Source: a virus
Direction: 5' to 3' (one strand)
Virus record (IMG/VR): IMGVR_UViG_3300038309_000183
Span: 1 to 37,737 of that record
Length of the DNA: 37,737 bases
A program made the translations under genes and the position numbers. Positions 21,726 to 29,220 of this stretch are shown in pieces (position 1 is the first letter of the stretch; every line of letters starts with the position of its first letter). The notes under the pieces were generated by a model. The model searched no databases. It had not been told where the DNA came from and saw nothing but the letters and a program-made list of their open reading frames with translations.

Positions 21726-22037
21726 TTAATTAGTTGATAAAACAATATTTATAATGTGTTCTTTTATGTTTCCCTGGAAAATATACCCTTTCCTACCTGA
21801 TTTAAACTCTCGGCCTTGTTTGGTAAGCAGTGGACCAGAGTATATACATTGAGGGTTCCTCCAATTATGATTTACTCTTATTGTTACGACACGTATTTTT
21901 TGATAATGATCAATAAGAATATCACCGATTGAAACATAGTTATTTGCTAATGCGTATTGCTTTGCCAAGTCTGCTTTTTTAGATTCTGATTCTATGTCTA
22001 TTTCCTTAATTTTTTGCTTGTATTCGTCTAAAGTCAT
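21726..22037 (-). CDS. Hypothetical protein (103 aa)
   Basis: ATG with AAGGCGGTGAGCG upstream. The first 30 residues are a charged helix (M-T-L-D-E-Y-K-Q-K-I-K-E-I). The rest looks like a small beta barrel (V-S-I-G-D-I-L-I-D-H-Y ... I-Y-S-G-P-L-L-T), similar in feel to the SH3-like domains of other small phage proteins. No family assigned. Confidence 0.6.
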   Translation of the reverse strand: MTLDEYKQKIKEIDIESESKKADLAKQYALANNYVSIGDILIDHYQKIRVVTIRVNHNWRNPQCIYSGPLLTKQGREFKSGRKGYIFQGNIKEHIINIVLSTN

Positions 22038-22111
22038 CGCTCACCGCCTTTCATTTCATTTTTAACCGCTGATACATTTCTTTTGCCAGGCTTGTTTCAT
22101 TTTTGGCCCTT

Positions 22112-22315
22112 TTAATATGTGTAGCCGTGATTGTATATAAGAACATCGCCAAGATAATAATCCGGACCTTCCAATCCATCGCTGTCATGACAGAAAAAAT
22201 ATCCATTTGAATATGTTTCTCGTACTGGTTTTTTGTGCATTGGGTTTGTTTCATTCGGGTACAATGTAATGCAAACGCCTTCTTCTAATTCTTCAAAATT
22301 TGTATTCAGCTCCAT
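22112..22315 (-). CDS. Hypothetical protein (67 aa)
   Basis: ATG with AAGGAA upstream. It begins MELNTNFEELEEGVCITLYP, is acidic and aromatic-rich, and ends G-D-V-L-I-Y-N-H-G-Y-T-Y. An overlapping frame at 22051-22254 is open too but lacks a ribosome site. The gap 22038-22111 holds no clear gene. Confidence 0.6.
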   Translation of the reverse strand: MELNTNFEELEEGVCITLYPNETNPMHKKPVRETYSNGYFFCHDSDGLEGPDYYLGDVLIYNHGYTY

Positions 22316-22325
22316 AATATATTCC

Positions 22326-22526
22326 TTACCAGTTTGTGACCTTTAAAAGGCCCTTTGTTGCCTTTTCAAGTTTCAAGGCGTCGTGTATTGATGGAGTCGT
22401 TTGCCCTCTCAGCAAATCGTATACCCATTGCCTTGACCTGCCTACGGCCTCAGCATAAAAGGCCATTTTTAGGTGATTATCATCAAGATATTCACGCGCT
22501 AATTCAATATTACTTCTTTTTTTCAT
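22326..22526 (-). CDS. HTH regulator at head of replication operon (66 aa)
   Basis: Start ATG 22526 with AAGGA eight bases upstream. Residues about 20-50 (M-A-F-Y-A-E-A-V-G-R-S-R-Q-W-V-Y-D-L-L-R-G) form a Cro/YdaS-like helix-turn-helix. It is the first gene behind a strong promoter that is divergent from the promoter of the plus-strand recombination module, a typical place for a Cro-like switch protein. No matching C1-type repressor with a protease domain was found. Confidence 0.75.
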   Translation of the reverse strand: MKKRSNIELAREYLDDNHLKMAFYAEAVGRSRQWVYDLLRGQTTPSIHDALKLEKATKGLLKVTNW

Positions 22527-22533
22527 AACCAAA

Positions 22534-22567
22534 ATCCTTGTTGTTTAATGTTTGTTTTATCCTTGTT
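22534..22567. repeat. Direct repeat ATCCTTGTT, possible operator
   Basis: Two copies of ATCCTTGTT at 22534-22542 and 22559-22567, 25 bp apart; the second overlaps the -10 of the minus-strand promoter. Good place for autorepression by the HTH protein just downstream. Confidence 0.4.
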
Positions 22568-22593
22568 ATATATCCAAAAATTTGTTTTGTCAA
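22565..22593 (-). promoter_or_regulatory. Promoter of the replication operon
   Basis: Minus strand TTGACA (22593-22588), 17-bp spacer, TATAAC (22570-22565, five of six). It drives the HTH gene and the following small genes. Confidence 0.8.
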
Positions 22594-22616
22594 TTCCAAA
22601 ATAATGTATTTTTTTC

Positions 22617-22645
22617 TTGACACAAATTTAAATCCATGAGAATAT
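22617..22645 (+). promoter_or_regulatory. Promoter of the plus-strand recombination module
   Basis: TTGACA (22617-22622), 17-bp spacer, GAATAT (22640-22645). It is back-to-back with the minus promoter, -35 boxes 23 bp apart. A perfect 11-bp dyad CGGTGACACCG lies downstream at 22694-22704, in the leader. Confidence 0.65.
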
Positions 22646-22783
22646 ACAGCCATAACAACTGAGTCATGCGCGACCACGCAACAAGCTGACAGACGGTGAC
22701 ACCGGTTGTACAGGATTTTTAAATTATAAAAATATCGGAATTTTTGATAAACATTTTCCATAAATTTAAGGAGGTGGTGACCG

Positions 22784-22975
22784 ATGAAAAACAAATCAGC
22801 GTTTCCGATAGTTGAAACAGCCCAAACGGAAAGTATTGAAACAGGTATGAGTCTTCGTGATTATTTCGCGGCCAAGGCTATGCATGGTTTGATTGTGAGC
22901 TACCCTGTATCTTTGGACTATGCAAAAGAAGCTTATAAAATTGCAGACGCAATGCTGAAAGAGAGAGATGAATAG
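22784..22975 (+). CDS. Small phage protein (63 aa)
   Basis: ATG with AAGGAGGTGGTGACCG upstream. Contains T-G-M-S-L-R-D-Y-F-A-A-K-A-M-H-G-L (about 24-40), a sequence block very common in short phage proteins of unknown function, then a helical C-terminus ending M-L-K-E-R-D-E. First gene of the plus-strand module. Confidence 0.8.
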   Translation: MKNKSAFPIVETAQTESIETGMSLRDYFAAKAMHGLIVSYPVSLDYAKEAYKIADAMLKERDE

Positions 22976-22987
22976 TGGAGGTTATTA

Positions 22988-23596
22988 ATGACTGATGAAA
23001 TAATTCTATATGATAGCGACCAATCCGCAGTGTATGAAGAGCGGAAGGTAAAGGGATGGTGGAGTGTAAAAAGCCAAACACACCACGGAGTTTCTGTTTT
23101 CTGGAAAGACGATGAGCATATGGCCCGTTGGGACGGGTGCACACATAAAATGTGTGACGAGTGCGGAAAAAACATTCATGAAAAGCACTATACATGCTGC
23201 CATAAATGCCGCGATAGGCATGAAAAGGAAAGATATGAAAAACTTCCCATTGCCGAATGGGATGAGAAAACACCCGTCTGCACTTTCGACGGTGATCAAT
23301 ATTTTTTCTCACCAGATCAAATTTTGGATCATCTCTGCGAATATGATTGTCAGTCTGAAAGCCTTATGCTTGTAATATGCGAACCTATATATCCAAGTCA
23401 AATAAGCACTGATTATTGGTGTGACGAACTCCATGATGATGGAGAATTGCCTGGTGATATTCTGGATGCGCTTGATGCCCTTAATAATGTCATTGCAAGG
23501 TCAAAACCTATCGCTTGGGGGCCAGGAAAAAAGCGTTTTACCTTTAAAACCAATTGTAATGAACAACGATTTGTATATGGAGGGATTTTGAGATGA
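22988..23596 (+). CDS. Cysteine-rich hypothetical protein (202 aa)
   Basis: ATG with GGAGG upstream. Residues about 50-78 have C-T-H-K-M-C-D-E-C-G-K and Y-T-C-C-H-K-C-R, a clear zinc-binding cluster. The C-terminal part has E-L-P-G-D-I-L-D-A-L-D-A-L and R-F-T-F-K. Similar proteins occur in other phages without a known role. Overlaps the next gene by 4 bp. Confidence 0.65.
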   Translation: MTDEIILYDSDQSAVYEERKVKGWWSVKSQTHHGVSVFWKDDEHMARWDGCTHKMCDECGKNIHEKHYTCCHKCRDRHEKERYEKLPIAEWDEKTPVCTFDGDQYFFSPDQILDHLCEYDCQSESLMLVICEPIYPSQISTDYWCDELHDDGELPGDILDALDALNNVIARSKPIAWGPGKKRFTFKTNCNEQRFVYGGILR

Positions 23597-23865
23597 GTGA
23601 GCCGAAACATTCCCCAGGCCCTTGGAGGGTTGCCAAAACTGACGATGGTAATTTCGGCATCGTCTCCAAATACGGCGAATGGATCGCAAATTGTTATTTA
23701 TGGGCGAAACCTGTGGATAATGCCAGGCTTATTGCTGCCGCCCCCGAGATGCTTGAAGTGCTCCGTTGGCTGGACAATGAAATGGATTGCCTTGGTGGTT
23801 GCATGTTTTCGCGTCGTGATTTTGAAAAAGTCAGGGCGGCAATAAAAAAAGCAATGAACGGCTAA
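23593..23865 (+). CDS. Phage hypothetical protein, HSPGPW family (90 aa)
   Basis: Starts in an ATGA overlap. It has H-S-P-G-P-W-R-V at about residues 6-13 and D-N-A-R-L-I-A-A-A-P-E-M-L at about 42-54, the two conserved blocks of a very widespread small phage protein family of unknown role. Helical C-terminus. Confidence 0.85.
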   Translation: MSEPKHSPGPWRVAKTDDGNFGIVSKYGEWIANCYLWAKPVDNARLIAAAPEMLEVLRWLDNEMDCLGGCMFSRRDFEKVRAAIKKAMNG

Positions 23866-23916
23866 CCATTCAACAAGACCGCTAAAGCGGCAAGCTAATT
23901 ATAACCAGTAAAACCG

Positions 23917-24360
23917 ATGGTGATGAATAATGAACAGCAAAGACGAAAAAAAAAACTAATTGGCGATGTTGATTCATACTACGAAACGATAATGGATATT
24001 TTGGAGAAAAAAACACCTCTCCAATACTATCGTTGTGGGGCATGCGGCGGACCTGTCGCTTATGAATTGTGTTGTGCTTGGTGCGGAACTAATGACCCTA
24101 TGACGAAAAAAGACGATCCCCAAGAAAAAACATGCCTAACATGCATGTTTGAGCCTAAGTGGAGTTGTATCATCGGTGATGGTGGCGATCAGCGTGTTAA
24201 CGGAATGTGTAAGTTTAAATTGCCAATGCCAATACCTGCTTCTTTCCAAGTCGTAAATGTAGTTATCACGCGCTTTCTTTTAGACGGATGGATATCTATT
24301 TGCAACTGCCCAGCATGGAGGCCGAAAGATGAAAAGATGGGTTACAAAAAATTGCCTTGA
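23917..24360 (+). CDS. Zinc-ribbon hypothetical protein (147 aa)
   Basis: ATG 23917, or ATG 23923; the ribosome site is weak. The middle holds C-G-A-C-G-G-P-V (about 40-47) with C-C-A-W-C-G (about 52-57), a zinc ribbon, and C-L-T-C-M-F-E-P further on, a second cysteine group. Resembles uncharacterised phage proteins. Overlaps the next gene by 32 bp. Confidence 0.6.
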   Translation: MVMNNEQQRRKKKLIGDVDSYYETIMDILEKKTPLQYYRCGACGGPVAYELCCAWCGTNDPMTKKDDPQEKTCLTCMFEPKWSCIIGDGGDQRVNGMCKFKLPMPIPASFQVVNVVITRFLLDGWISICNCPAWRPKDEKMGYKKLP

Positions 24361-24556
24361 AAAAGGTATCCGACATTGCGAAGGCTACATGGAGCGATGC
24401 CCAGGATGGTTTTATGCTAATTATGTTGGTAGCCTTAGAAGGTCAGAGCATCATGAAACATACGAAGCGGCTAAAGAAAAAGCAGAATCGATGCGTATAA
24501 AAAGGATCAATGACCTTAAACAAAAGATCAAAGATCTTGAGGAGATGAAGTTTTGA
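24329..24556 (+). CDS. Hypothetical protein (75 aa)
   Basis: ATG seven bases after GGAGG. It begins MKRWVTKNCLEKGIRHCEGY; an N-terminal half with three cysteines and aromatic residues, and a charged coiled-coil C-terminus (K-R-I-N-D-L-K-Q-K-I-K-D-L). Function unknown. Confidence 0.65.
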   Translation: MKRWVTKNCLEKGIRHCEGYMERCPGWFYANYVGSLRRSEHHETYEAAKEKAESMRIKRINDLKQKIKDLEEMKF

Positions 24557-24592
24557 ACGAAAGCAATCTTGAAATTTAAAACATATTCAAAA

Positions 24593-24691
24593 ATGATAAT
24601 CAAGGGCATCCTGATCGGAAAGAGTAGGCACGAGTGGGGAGCATCGGGATTGAATCAGTTTATCATTGAAATAGGAAAAACAAAGGCCTGA
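24593..24691 (+). CDS. Possible tiny ORF (32 aa)
   Basis: In the 165-bp gap between two genes. ATG 24593 (or TTG 24569 in frame) opens a frame encoding MIIKGILIGKSRHEWGASGL and 12 more residues. No good ribosome site is seen. It could be a tiny gene or a remnant; I rate it as weak. Confidence 0.25.
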   Translation: MIIKGILIGKSRHEWGASGLNQFIIEIGKTKA

Positions 24692-24721
24692 AACGACTTA
24701 AACGAGAAGGGAGAATGTGAG

Positions 24722-25213
24722 ATGCAAAGCATGGATAATATCATAATCGAACCAGAATCAATCAAACCAAAAGTCAAAGGTTGGTCCGATTTCTTTTCAT
24801 GGAACCTTTACCGGTGGGTGAAAAACAACCCTGAATACGTTCATGTTTTTCAAAGCACATGGAATCCGGTTTATGACAAAGACAGGCCTGATTTCAAATG
24901 GCTCATGATAGGAATGATTGACCAAGATGACGAAAGCTGTTTTTTGGGCCGCCACCTTCCCAATGTATGTTGTGAAGGCAAACCACAAGAGAGTTTCGCA
25001 TATTGCTGTCATGTCCACGATGTTAAAAACTGGAAAGACATCACAGATGAATTTTGGAAACGATACATGGAAATAGGTGTTTGCGCGATCCATGGTGATT
25101 TTGCTCATAAGTGGATCGAATCCGGGCGTGAACGGATGTGTGAATACTGCGGGAAAAAAGAACGGAAGATGACTTTTATTGAATCGGTTGAAAGGTGGAT
25201 TTCTTGTAAATAA
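24722..25213 (+). CDS. Hypothetical protein with C-terminal zinc motif (163 aa)
   Basis: ATG with AAGGGAG upstream. Aromatic-rich N-terminal half (W-S-D-F-F-S-W-N-L-Y-R-W); C-C-E and Y-C-C-H-V-H in the middle; C-x-x-H (C-A-I-H) and C-E-Y-C-G near the end (about 127-145) could bind metal. No family is recognised. Last gene before the attenuator-like leader. Confidence 0.6.
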   Translation: MQSMDNIIIEPESIKPKVKGWSDFFSWNLYRWVKNNPEYVHVFQSTWNPVYDKDRPDFKWLMIGMIDQDDESCFLGRHLPNVCCEGKPQESFAYCCHVHDVKNWKDITDEFWKRYMEIGVCAIHGDFAHKWIESGRERMCEYCGKKERKMTFIESVERWISCK

Positions 25214-25228
25214 CCTCAATATAAATTC

Positions 25229-25257
25229 TTGACTCCGAAAACATCATGATATAAAAT
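25229..25257 (+). promoter_or_regulatory. Promoter upstream of recombination genes
   Basis: TTGACT (25229-25234), 17-bp spacer, TAAAAT (25252-25257, five of six). Expected start near 25264, only about 33 nt before a terminator-like hairpin. Confidence 0.75.
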
Positions 25258-25268
25258 GTATTATCTGC

Positions 25269-25350
25269 GGTGAGAGGCAGAGCAAATATGAATGAAAGCT
25301 CCCCGTGGTCACTACGCAACGAGTGACCTCTCTCACCGGGGGGCTTTTTT
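25269..25350 (+). terminator. Attenuator-like leader or small RNA terminator
   Basis: Outer stem AGCTCCCCG (25297-25305) with CGGGGGGCT (25337-25345), one G-U pair; inner stem GGTCACT (25307-25313) with AGTGACC (25322-25328); T-run 25345-25350. A competing stem, GGTGAGAG (25269-25276) with CTCTCACC (25330-25337), cannot form together with the outer stem. A 12-codon frame MNESSPWSLRNE (25288-25326) ends inside the inner stem. This may attenuate transcription of the recombination genes, or the 90-nt transcript may be a small RNA. Confidence 0.65.
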
Positions 25351-25364
25351 ATTTGGAGGATATT

Positions 25365-25463
25365 ATGCCCGAGCGAATCGCCTTTGCCATAGAACGCGAC
25401 AGGAAAGACGCCGAAGAACGAGAGCGACGTGAACGCGAATGGCAGGATTCTTACATCAGATGA
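25365..25463 (+). CDS. Tiny charged protein (32 aa)
   Basis: ATG with GGAGGATATT upstream, right behind the attenuator. It begins MPERIAFAIERDRKDAEERE and is a single charged helix ending W-Q-D-S-Y-I-R. Its end overlaps the start of the next frame by 35 bp, so it may serve to couple translation. Function unknown. Confidence 0.5.
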   Translation: MPERIAFAIERDRKDAEERERREREWQDSYIR

Positions 25464-25650
25464 GGCATTCGATTTTTATACAGAGAACGTCATGCGGAAT
25501 GATGTAACGTGTAAACTAAACCGGTATACCAGAAACATCAGGCATGATGATTATCCTATGTGGGAACTCCAAGCAAAGTCACAAAACTGGCATATGAGGG
25601 CAATTGGTTCACTCGTTTACAATGGGCATATCGGAGTTTATATTAAATAA
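25429..25650 (+). CDS. Hypothetical protein (73 aa)
   Basis: GTG start inside the tiny upstream gene, with no strong ribosome site of its own; coupled translation is likely. It begins MNANGRILTSDEAFDFYTEN and continues R-H-D-D-Y-P-M-W-E-L, with a beta-rich end G-H-I-G-V-Y-I-K. No family is recognised. Confidence 0.5.
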   Translation: MNANGRILTSDEAFDFYTENVMRNDVTCKLNRYTRNIRHDDYPMWELQAKSQNWHMRAIGSLVYNGHIGVYIK

Positions 25651-25699
25651 ATATTGCGAAAACAAAACCATATAAATTGCATCAAAGGGAGATTTTTAA

Positions 25700-26419
25700 A
25701 TGGGAGACACACAAGCAATCACAACGACAAACGAAACACGACCGGCTACACCACTTGATATCGTTAATCAGGCAATGCAATCAGGACGCGAAATATCGAT
25801 GGACCAGATTGAAAAGCTATATGAATTACAAGAGAGGCATGAGAAGAACGAAGCACGGAAGGCATACCACAATGCAATCGCAGAATTCAAAGCAAAAAGC
25901 TTCCGTATCAATAAGGATAAAAATGGGCATAACTGCATGTTCGCAAGCTTGCCTAATATCCTTGACGTTGTAACACCTCACCTGAGCGAATTCGGATTGT
26001 CTCTGTCTTGGGAAACCGCAAGGCGTGAAAATCTTATCTGTGTCACAGCCGTATTGTCACACAAGCAAGGCCATTCCGAAAAAACATACCAAGAGTCTGC
26101 ACCAGACACGTCTGGCGGGAAAAATGTTATCCAGGCCGTTGGATCGGCACAAAAGTACTTGATGCGTTATACAGCCGAAGCCATCCTTGGTATTGCCGCA
26201 CATGACAAGAATGAGGATGATGGAAAGGCCATGGATGAAAGAATCACAGAGAAACAACACTCAGAAATCCTTGACATGATGGCAGGGAAAAACATTGTTG
26301 AGGCTGATTTTATCAAATGGATGAACGGGCAGAAAGGAACAAGCATCACAGACATGGCAGAGCTACCTGCACGGTTGCATGGGTTTGTTGTTTCGACAAT
26401 TAAAAGTGTGAGGGTGTAA
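25700..26419 (+). CDS. erf: ERF-family single-strand annealing protein
   Basis: 239 aa, ATG with AAAGGGAG upstream. Typical ERF blocks: helical start with H-E-K-N-E-A-R-K-A-Y-H-N-A-I-A-E-F (about 52-68), then L-P-N-I-L-D-V-V-T-P-H-L-S-E-F-G-L-S (about 90-107), V-T-A-V-L-S-H-K-Q-G-H and G-S-A-Q-K-Y-L-M-R-Y. ERF proteins anneal complementary ssDNA in phage recombination; in P22 they help circularise the genome. It pairs with the exonuclease encoded one base downstream. Confidence 0.92.
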   Translation: MGDTQAITTTNETRPATPLDIVNQAMQSGREISMDQIEKLYELQERHEKNEARKAYHNAIAEFKAKSFRINKDKNGHNCMFASLPNILDVVTPHLSEFGLSLSWETARRENLICVTAVLSHKQGHSEKTYQESAPDTSGGKNVIQAVGSAQKYLMRYTAEAILGIAAHDKNEDDGKAMDERITEKQHSEILDMMAGKNIVEADFIKWMNGQKGTSITDMAELPARLHGFVVSTIKSVRV

Positions 26420-26420
26420 T

Positions 26421-27023
26421 ATGATAATTTGTCAGCATGCGCAAGGCACACAAGAATGGTTTATGGACAGGCTCGGAGTCCCGAGCGCGTCGAACTTTGA
26501 CAAGATAATGACGGCTAAATGTGAGCCCTCAAAACAGCGTGAAAAATACCTTTACCAGCTTGCCGGTGAAATAATCACAGGCCGCCCACACGATGGGTTC
26601 AAGAATTCTCGCATGGAAGAAGGCAACGAGAGTGAAAGCGCATCCAGGGTTATTTATGAATTTTCCCGTGGTGTGAAAGTCGAACAGGTCGGGTTTTGCA
26701 AGACGGACGATGGTCTTTATGGGTGCTCACCGGACGGCCTTATTGGTGAATATGGAGGTTTTGAGACAAAAGACGCATCACCCCACATCCAAGCGGAAAG
26801 ATTGCACAAAGGATGGACAGGATCAGAACATCACAGGCAGGTCCACGGGTGCATGCTTGTCACTGGAAGAAAATGGTGGGATCTTGTTTCGAATTGTGAT
26901 GGGATGAAGCAGGTTGTCATCCGTTTCGAAAGGGACGACGACCTGATGCGGAGGATGCATGAACAGCTTGTTTTGTTTTGTGACGAGCTTAAATGGGTTG
27001 TCAAAAGCATAGGCCTACGCTGA
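26421..27023 (+). CDS. YqaJ/lambda-Exo-type exonuclease
   Basis: 200 aa. It has Q-G-T-Q-E-W-F-M-D-R-L-G-V-P-S-A-S (about 9-25), the YqaJ opening, then M-E-E-G-N-E-S-E (about 69-76), S-P-D-G-L-I-G (about 97-103) and F-E-T-K-D-A-S (about 110-116), the D...ExK catalytic core, and H-H-R-Q-V-H-G-C-M. The enzyme would resect dsDNA 5' ends and hand ssDNA to the ERF protein. Last gene of the module, convergent with the tail-spike gene 24 bp away. Confidence 0.9.
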   Translation: MIICQHAQGTQEWFMDRLGVPSASNFDKIMTAKCEPSKQREKYLYQLAGEIITGRPHDGFKNSRMEEGNESESASRVIYEFSRGVKVEQVGFCKTDDGLYGCSPDGLIGEYGGFETKDASPHIQAERLHKGWTGSEHHRQVHGCMLVTGRKWWDLVSNCDGMKQVVIRFERDDDLMRRMHEQLVLFCDELKWVVKSIGLR

Positions 27024-27047
27024 AAATGTTTTAATTCTTGTGCCTGC

Positions 27048-29219
27048 CTACAATCGGTTATTGTATATTGGGTATGATATCCCATCAAAGCTAACCCATG
27101 TGGTCGGCACGGAATCGATACTTATCGTTCCAGATGAATGAACTGTTAGTGTTCCAGATCCCGAGTCGGTTGCGACTGAAATAAAAATGTTTCTACCCGA
27201 TGGACTGAATCCACTTGGGACAGTTAATATAGTCGTAGCCGAAGACCCGTTGGGCATAGCTAATCCGGTCAGATAAACTATATTTCCTCTTTTTATAAAC
27301 CTGACTTCTGATCCAGAAGAGAAGTCGCCCCAGGTATCGTTAAAAGTTGGCTGTCCTGTTGCTGCGAGGCTCCCGCTCTGCCGAGACGAAGGTATTTTAA
27401 ATTTAGACATGAGATATCCAGCCATTACTGAATGGCCGCCGCTATTTGGGTGCACGCCATCCGCGTAAAGATTCGGACTTAAGTCTACATCTCTGTAATC
27501 TATCACGGAAGCATCGTATTTATCGGCGAGCTCAATTATAGCCCTTACGTAATTATCATACGTATCGTATATAGGAGGCCATGTCGATTCAACTGGCTTC
27601 GGTGGTATCGTTAGCACAACGAATCCCAAAGAGCTCGAAAGACCTGTGATAAGAGATTCTAATTCGCTCTTAAATACAGCCACCGTTGTTGCCACACTCG
27701 AATAAATGTTATTCGTGCCAAGTGCAAGTAGGAATATCTTAACCCCACTTTCCCAATCCGCAACCTTTTTTATACTTGATACTAATGGTACGAAGGATGT
27801 TGTTGTTGTTCCGCCGTTACCGAGTCTGCTTATATTAACCCCTCTAGTTACGGATGTCATTTTTTGTCTGACGAGCCCTGTGATTTCTGCTGGAGCGTTT
27901 ATACATCTTAGTTCCCATGCGCTTGATAATACCTGCCCATCAATTGCGGTACTGGACAGCGCATCATCTTCTGCCGCCCCCGCTAAAGAAAGGGTGTCAA
28001 CAAGGGACCCATCCCTATAAACTTCTATGTTGCCTGACGCTAAAGTTTGTTGGTAGAAAACCTTGATAATCTGATACGCACCTGAAAAAAAGATACTTTC
28101 CCCAACGTCCAGCACTATGGATTCGCCAACGGGGCCTTTAGTTCCTATCGTACCGGTGTGACTTGTTATATTCGAAACCGAGGGACTGCCAAATGTAAAT
28201 GAATTTTCTAATCCATAGTGACCGTTTTGTGCGTTGTTTACTGCTGTACGGAGTAGACCAGCATAGGAAGTATTGAATATGTCAGAGGCTCCCGAGCCAG
28301 CGGTAATGGAATCTCCGATAAGGCACAACTCTACACTTACAACACTATTTAAGCCTTGTACAATATAAGCCCCAATTTTGTTAAGCCTTGCCTCGTTCCG
28401 CTCTTTCCAACCGTACTGAGAGAAAACAGATATCGTAGAGTTATTTAGTATCGTAACGTCTTTCCCATAAAAAACAGAATTAGAATAGTATCCCGTTGCC
28501 ACATTATATGTGGCGTTATCAGACAATATTTTTTCCTGATTAATGCTATCACAGAAATCGGACCATGCCGCGAAAGCCGTAGAAGTATCTGACCCATCGG
28601 TCAATACCCCGAACATGGGTGGTGTGGGGTACCCATTTAACTGCCGAACCCAGCATCCCAATGCCCCAGTTGGATCAGCGTCAGACGGTGCGTAAACACC
28701 TGAGCGTGTGTCGGATGTGACTTGGGTTGTAAAGTCTCCGGCTTTACCGACAAAAACCCCTTGACCTCCGTCCCCTGACGTTGTTCGGCCTTTGAGATAA
28801 ACAACAGCCCCGTCAACAACTGAAAAGCTTTGAAGTTGATCAAGATCATCGGCAAGGATTACACCGCCGATAATTTCCCACGCCGCTGTAACCCCCGGCT
28901 CTGAAGCTGTAACATCAGCAAGATTGCTTACAAGCTGCCAGTAGTTTCCCTCGTGATAAACGGAATACGGAATCGTGGCTGCGCCGGTTTGGTCTGACCA
29001 GTTTCCCTTAAAGTTTGCGGATGCCTGCGCCGTTGCCGCTGATGCGGTTGCAACAGCTTCAGCCGCTTCAGCGTCGGTTTTGTATCCGTTTACCTCAGCC
29101 GCAAGGGCGTTCGCCTCTGTTCCGAATGTAGGCAATGCGGCCACAAAAGCATCAGCTTTTGTGGAAAATGTTGAAGGCTCTGTTCTTTGCGGCGCGTCTG
29201 GCAATGGTGTTATAGCCAT
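27048..29219 (-). CDS. Tail spike with SGNH/GDSL hydrolase domain
   Basis: 723 aa, ATG with AGGAGTCG upstream. The N-terminus M-A-I-T-P-L-P-D-A-P-Q-R and a long A/T-rich helical stretch are typical of tail fibres that attach to the tail tip. A Y-W-Q-L-V-S-N motif precedes a G-rich part. At about residue 300 L-C-L-I-G-D-S-I-T-A-G (block I, nucleophile S), then A-L-G-T-N-N-I-Y (block III) and A-D-G-V-H-P-N (block V, D and H) complete the SGNH triad. The end is a small beta domain. It probably removes acyl groups from host surface sugar. Last gene of the late operon. Confidence 0.88.
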   Translation of the reverse strand: MAITPLPDAPQRTEPSTFSTKADAFVAALPTFGTEANALAAEVNGYKTDAEAAEAVATASAATAQASANFKGNWSDQTGAATIPYSVYHEGNYWQLVSNLADVTASEPGVTAAWEIIGGVILADDLDQLQSFSVVDGAVVYLKGRTTSGDGGQGVFVGKAGDFTTQVTSDTRSGVYAPSDADPTGALGCWVRQLNGYPTPPMFGVLTDGSDTSTAFAAWSDFCDSINQEKILSDNATYNVATGYYSNSVFYGKDVTILNNSTISVFSQYGWKERNEARLNKIGAYIVQGLNSVVSVELCLIGDSITAGSGASDIFNTSYAGLLRTAVNNAQNGHYGLENSFTFGSPSVSNITSHTGTIGTKGPVGESIVLDVGESIFFSGAYQIIKVFYQQTLASGNIEVYRDGSLVDTLSLAGAAEDDALSSTAIDGQVLSSAWELRCINAPAEITGLVRQKMTSVTRGVNISRLGNGGTTTTSFVPLVSSIKKVADWESGVKIFLLALGTNNIYSSVATTVAVFKSELESLITGLSSSLGFVVLTIPPKPVESTWPPIYDTYDNYVRAIIELADKYDASVIDYRDVDLSPNLYADGVHPNSGGHSVMAGYLMSKFKIPSSRQSGSLAATGQPTFNDTWGDFSSGSEVRFIKRGNIVYLTGLAMPNGSSATTILTVPSGFSPSGRNIFISVATDSGSGTLTVHSSGTISIDSVPTTWVSFDGISYPIYNNRL

Positions 29220-29220
29220 T

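Noticed and set aside
22051-22254. Open frame of 67 codons overlapping 22112-22315
   Set aside because: No ribosome site; the other frame has AAGGAA and a typical phage-protein composition. A very short ATG frame near 22100 was also seen but is too weak.
22510-22794. Minus-strand open frame covering the divergent promoter region
   Set aside because: It covers two promoters and has no ribosome site or plausible protein character.
23876-23892. Small stem CCGCT-AA-AGCGG as a terminator
   Set aside because: Short stem, no T-run, and genes continue in the same direction.
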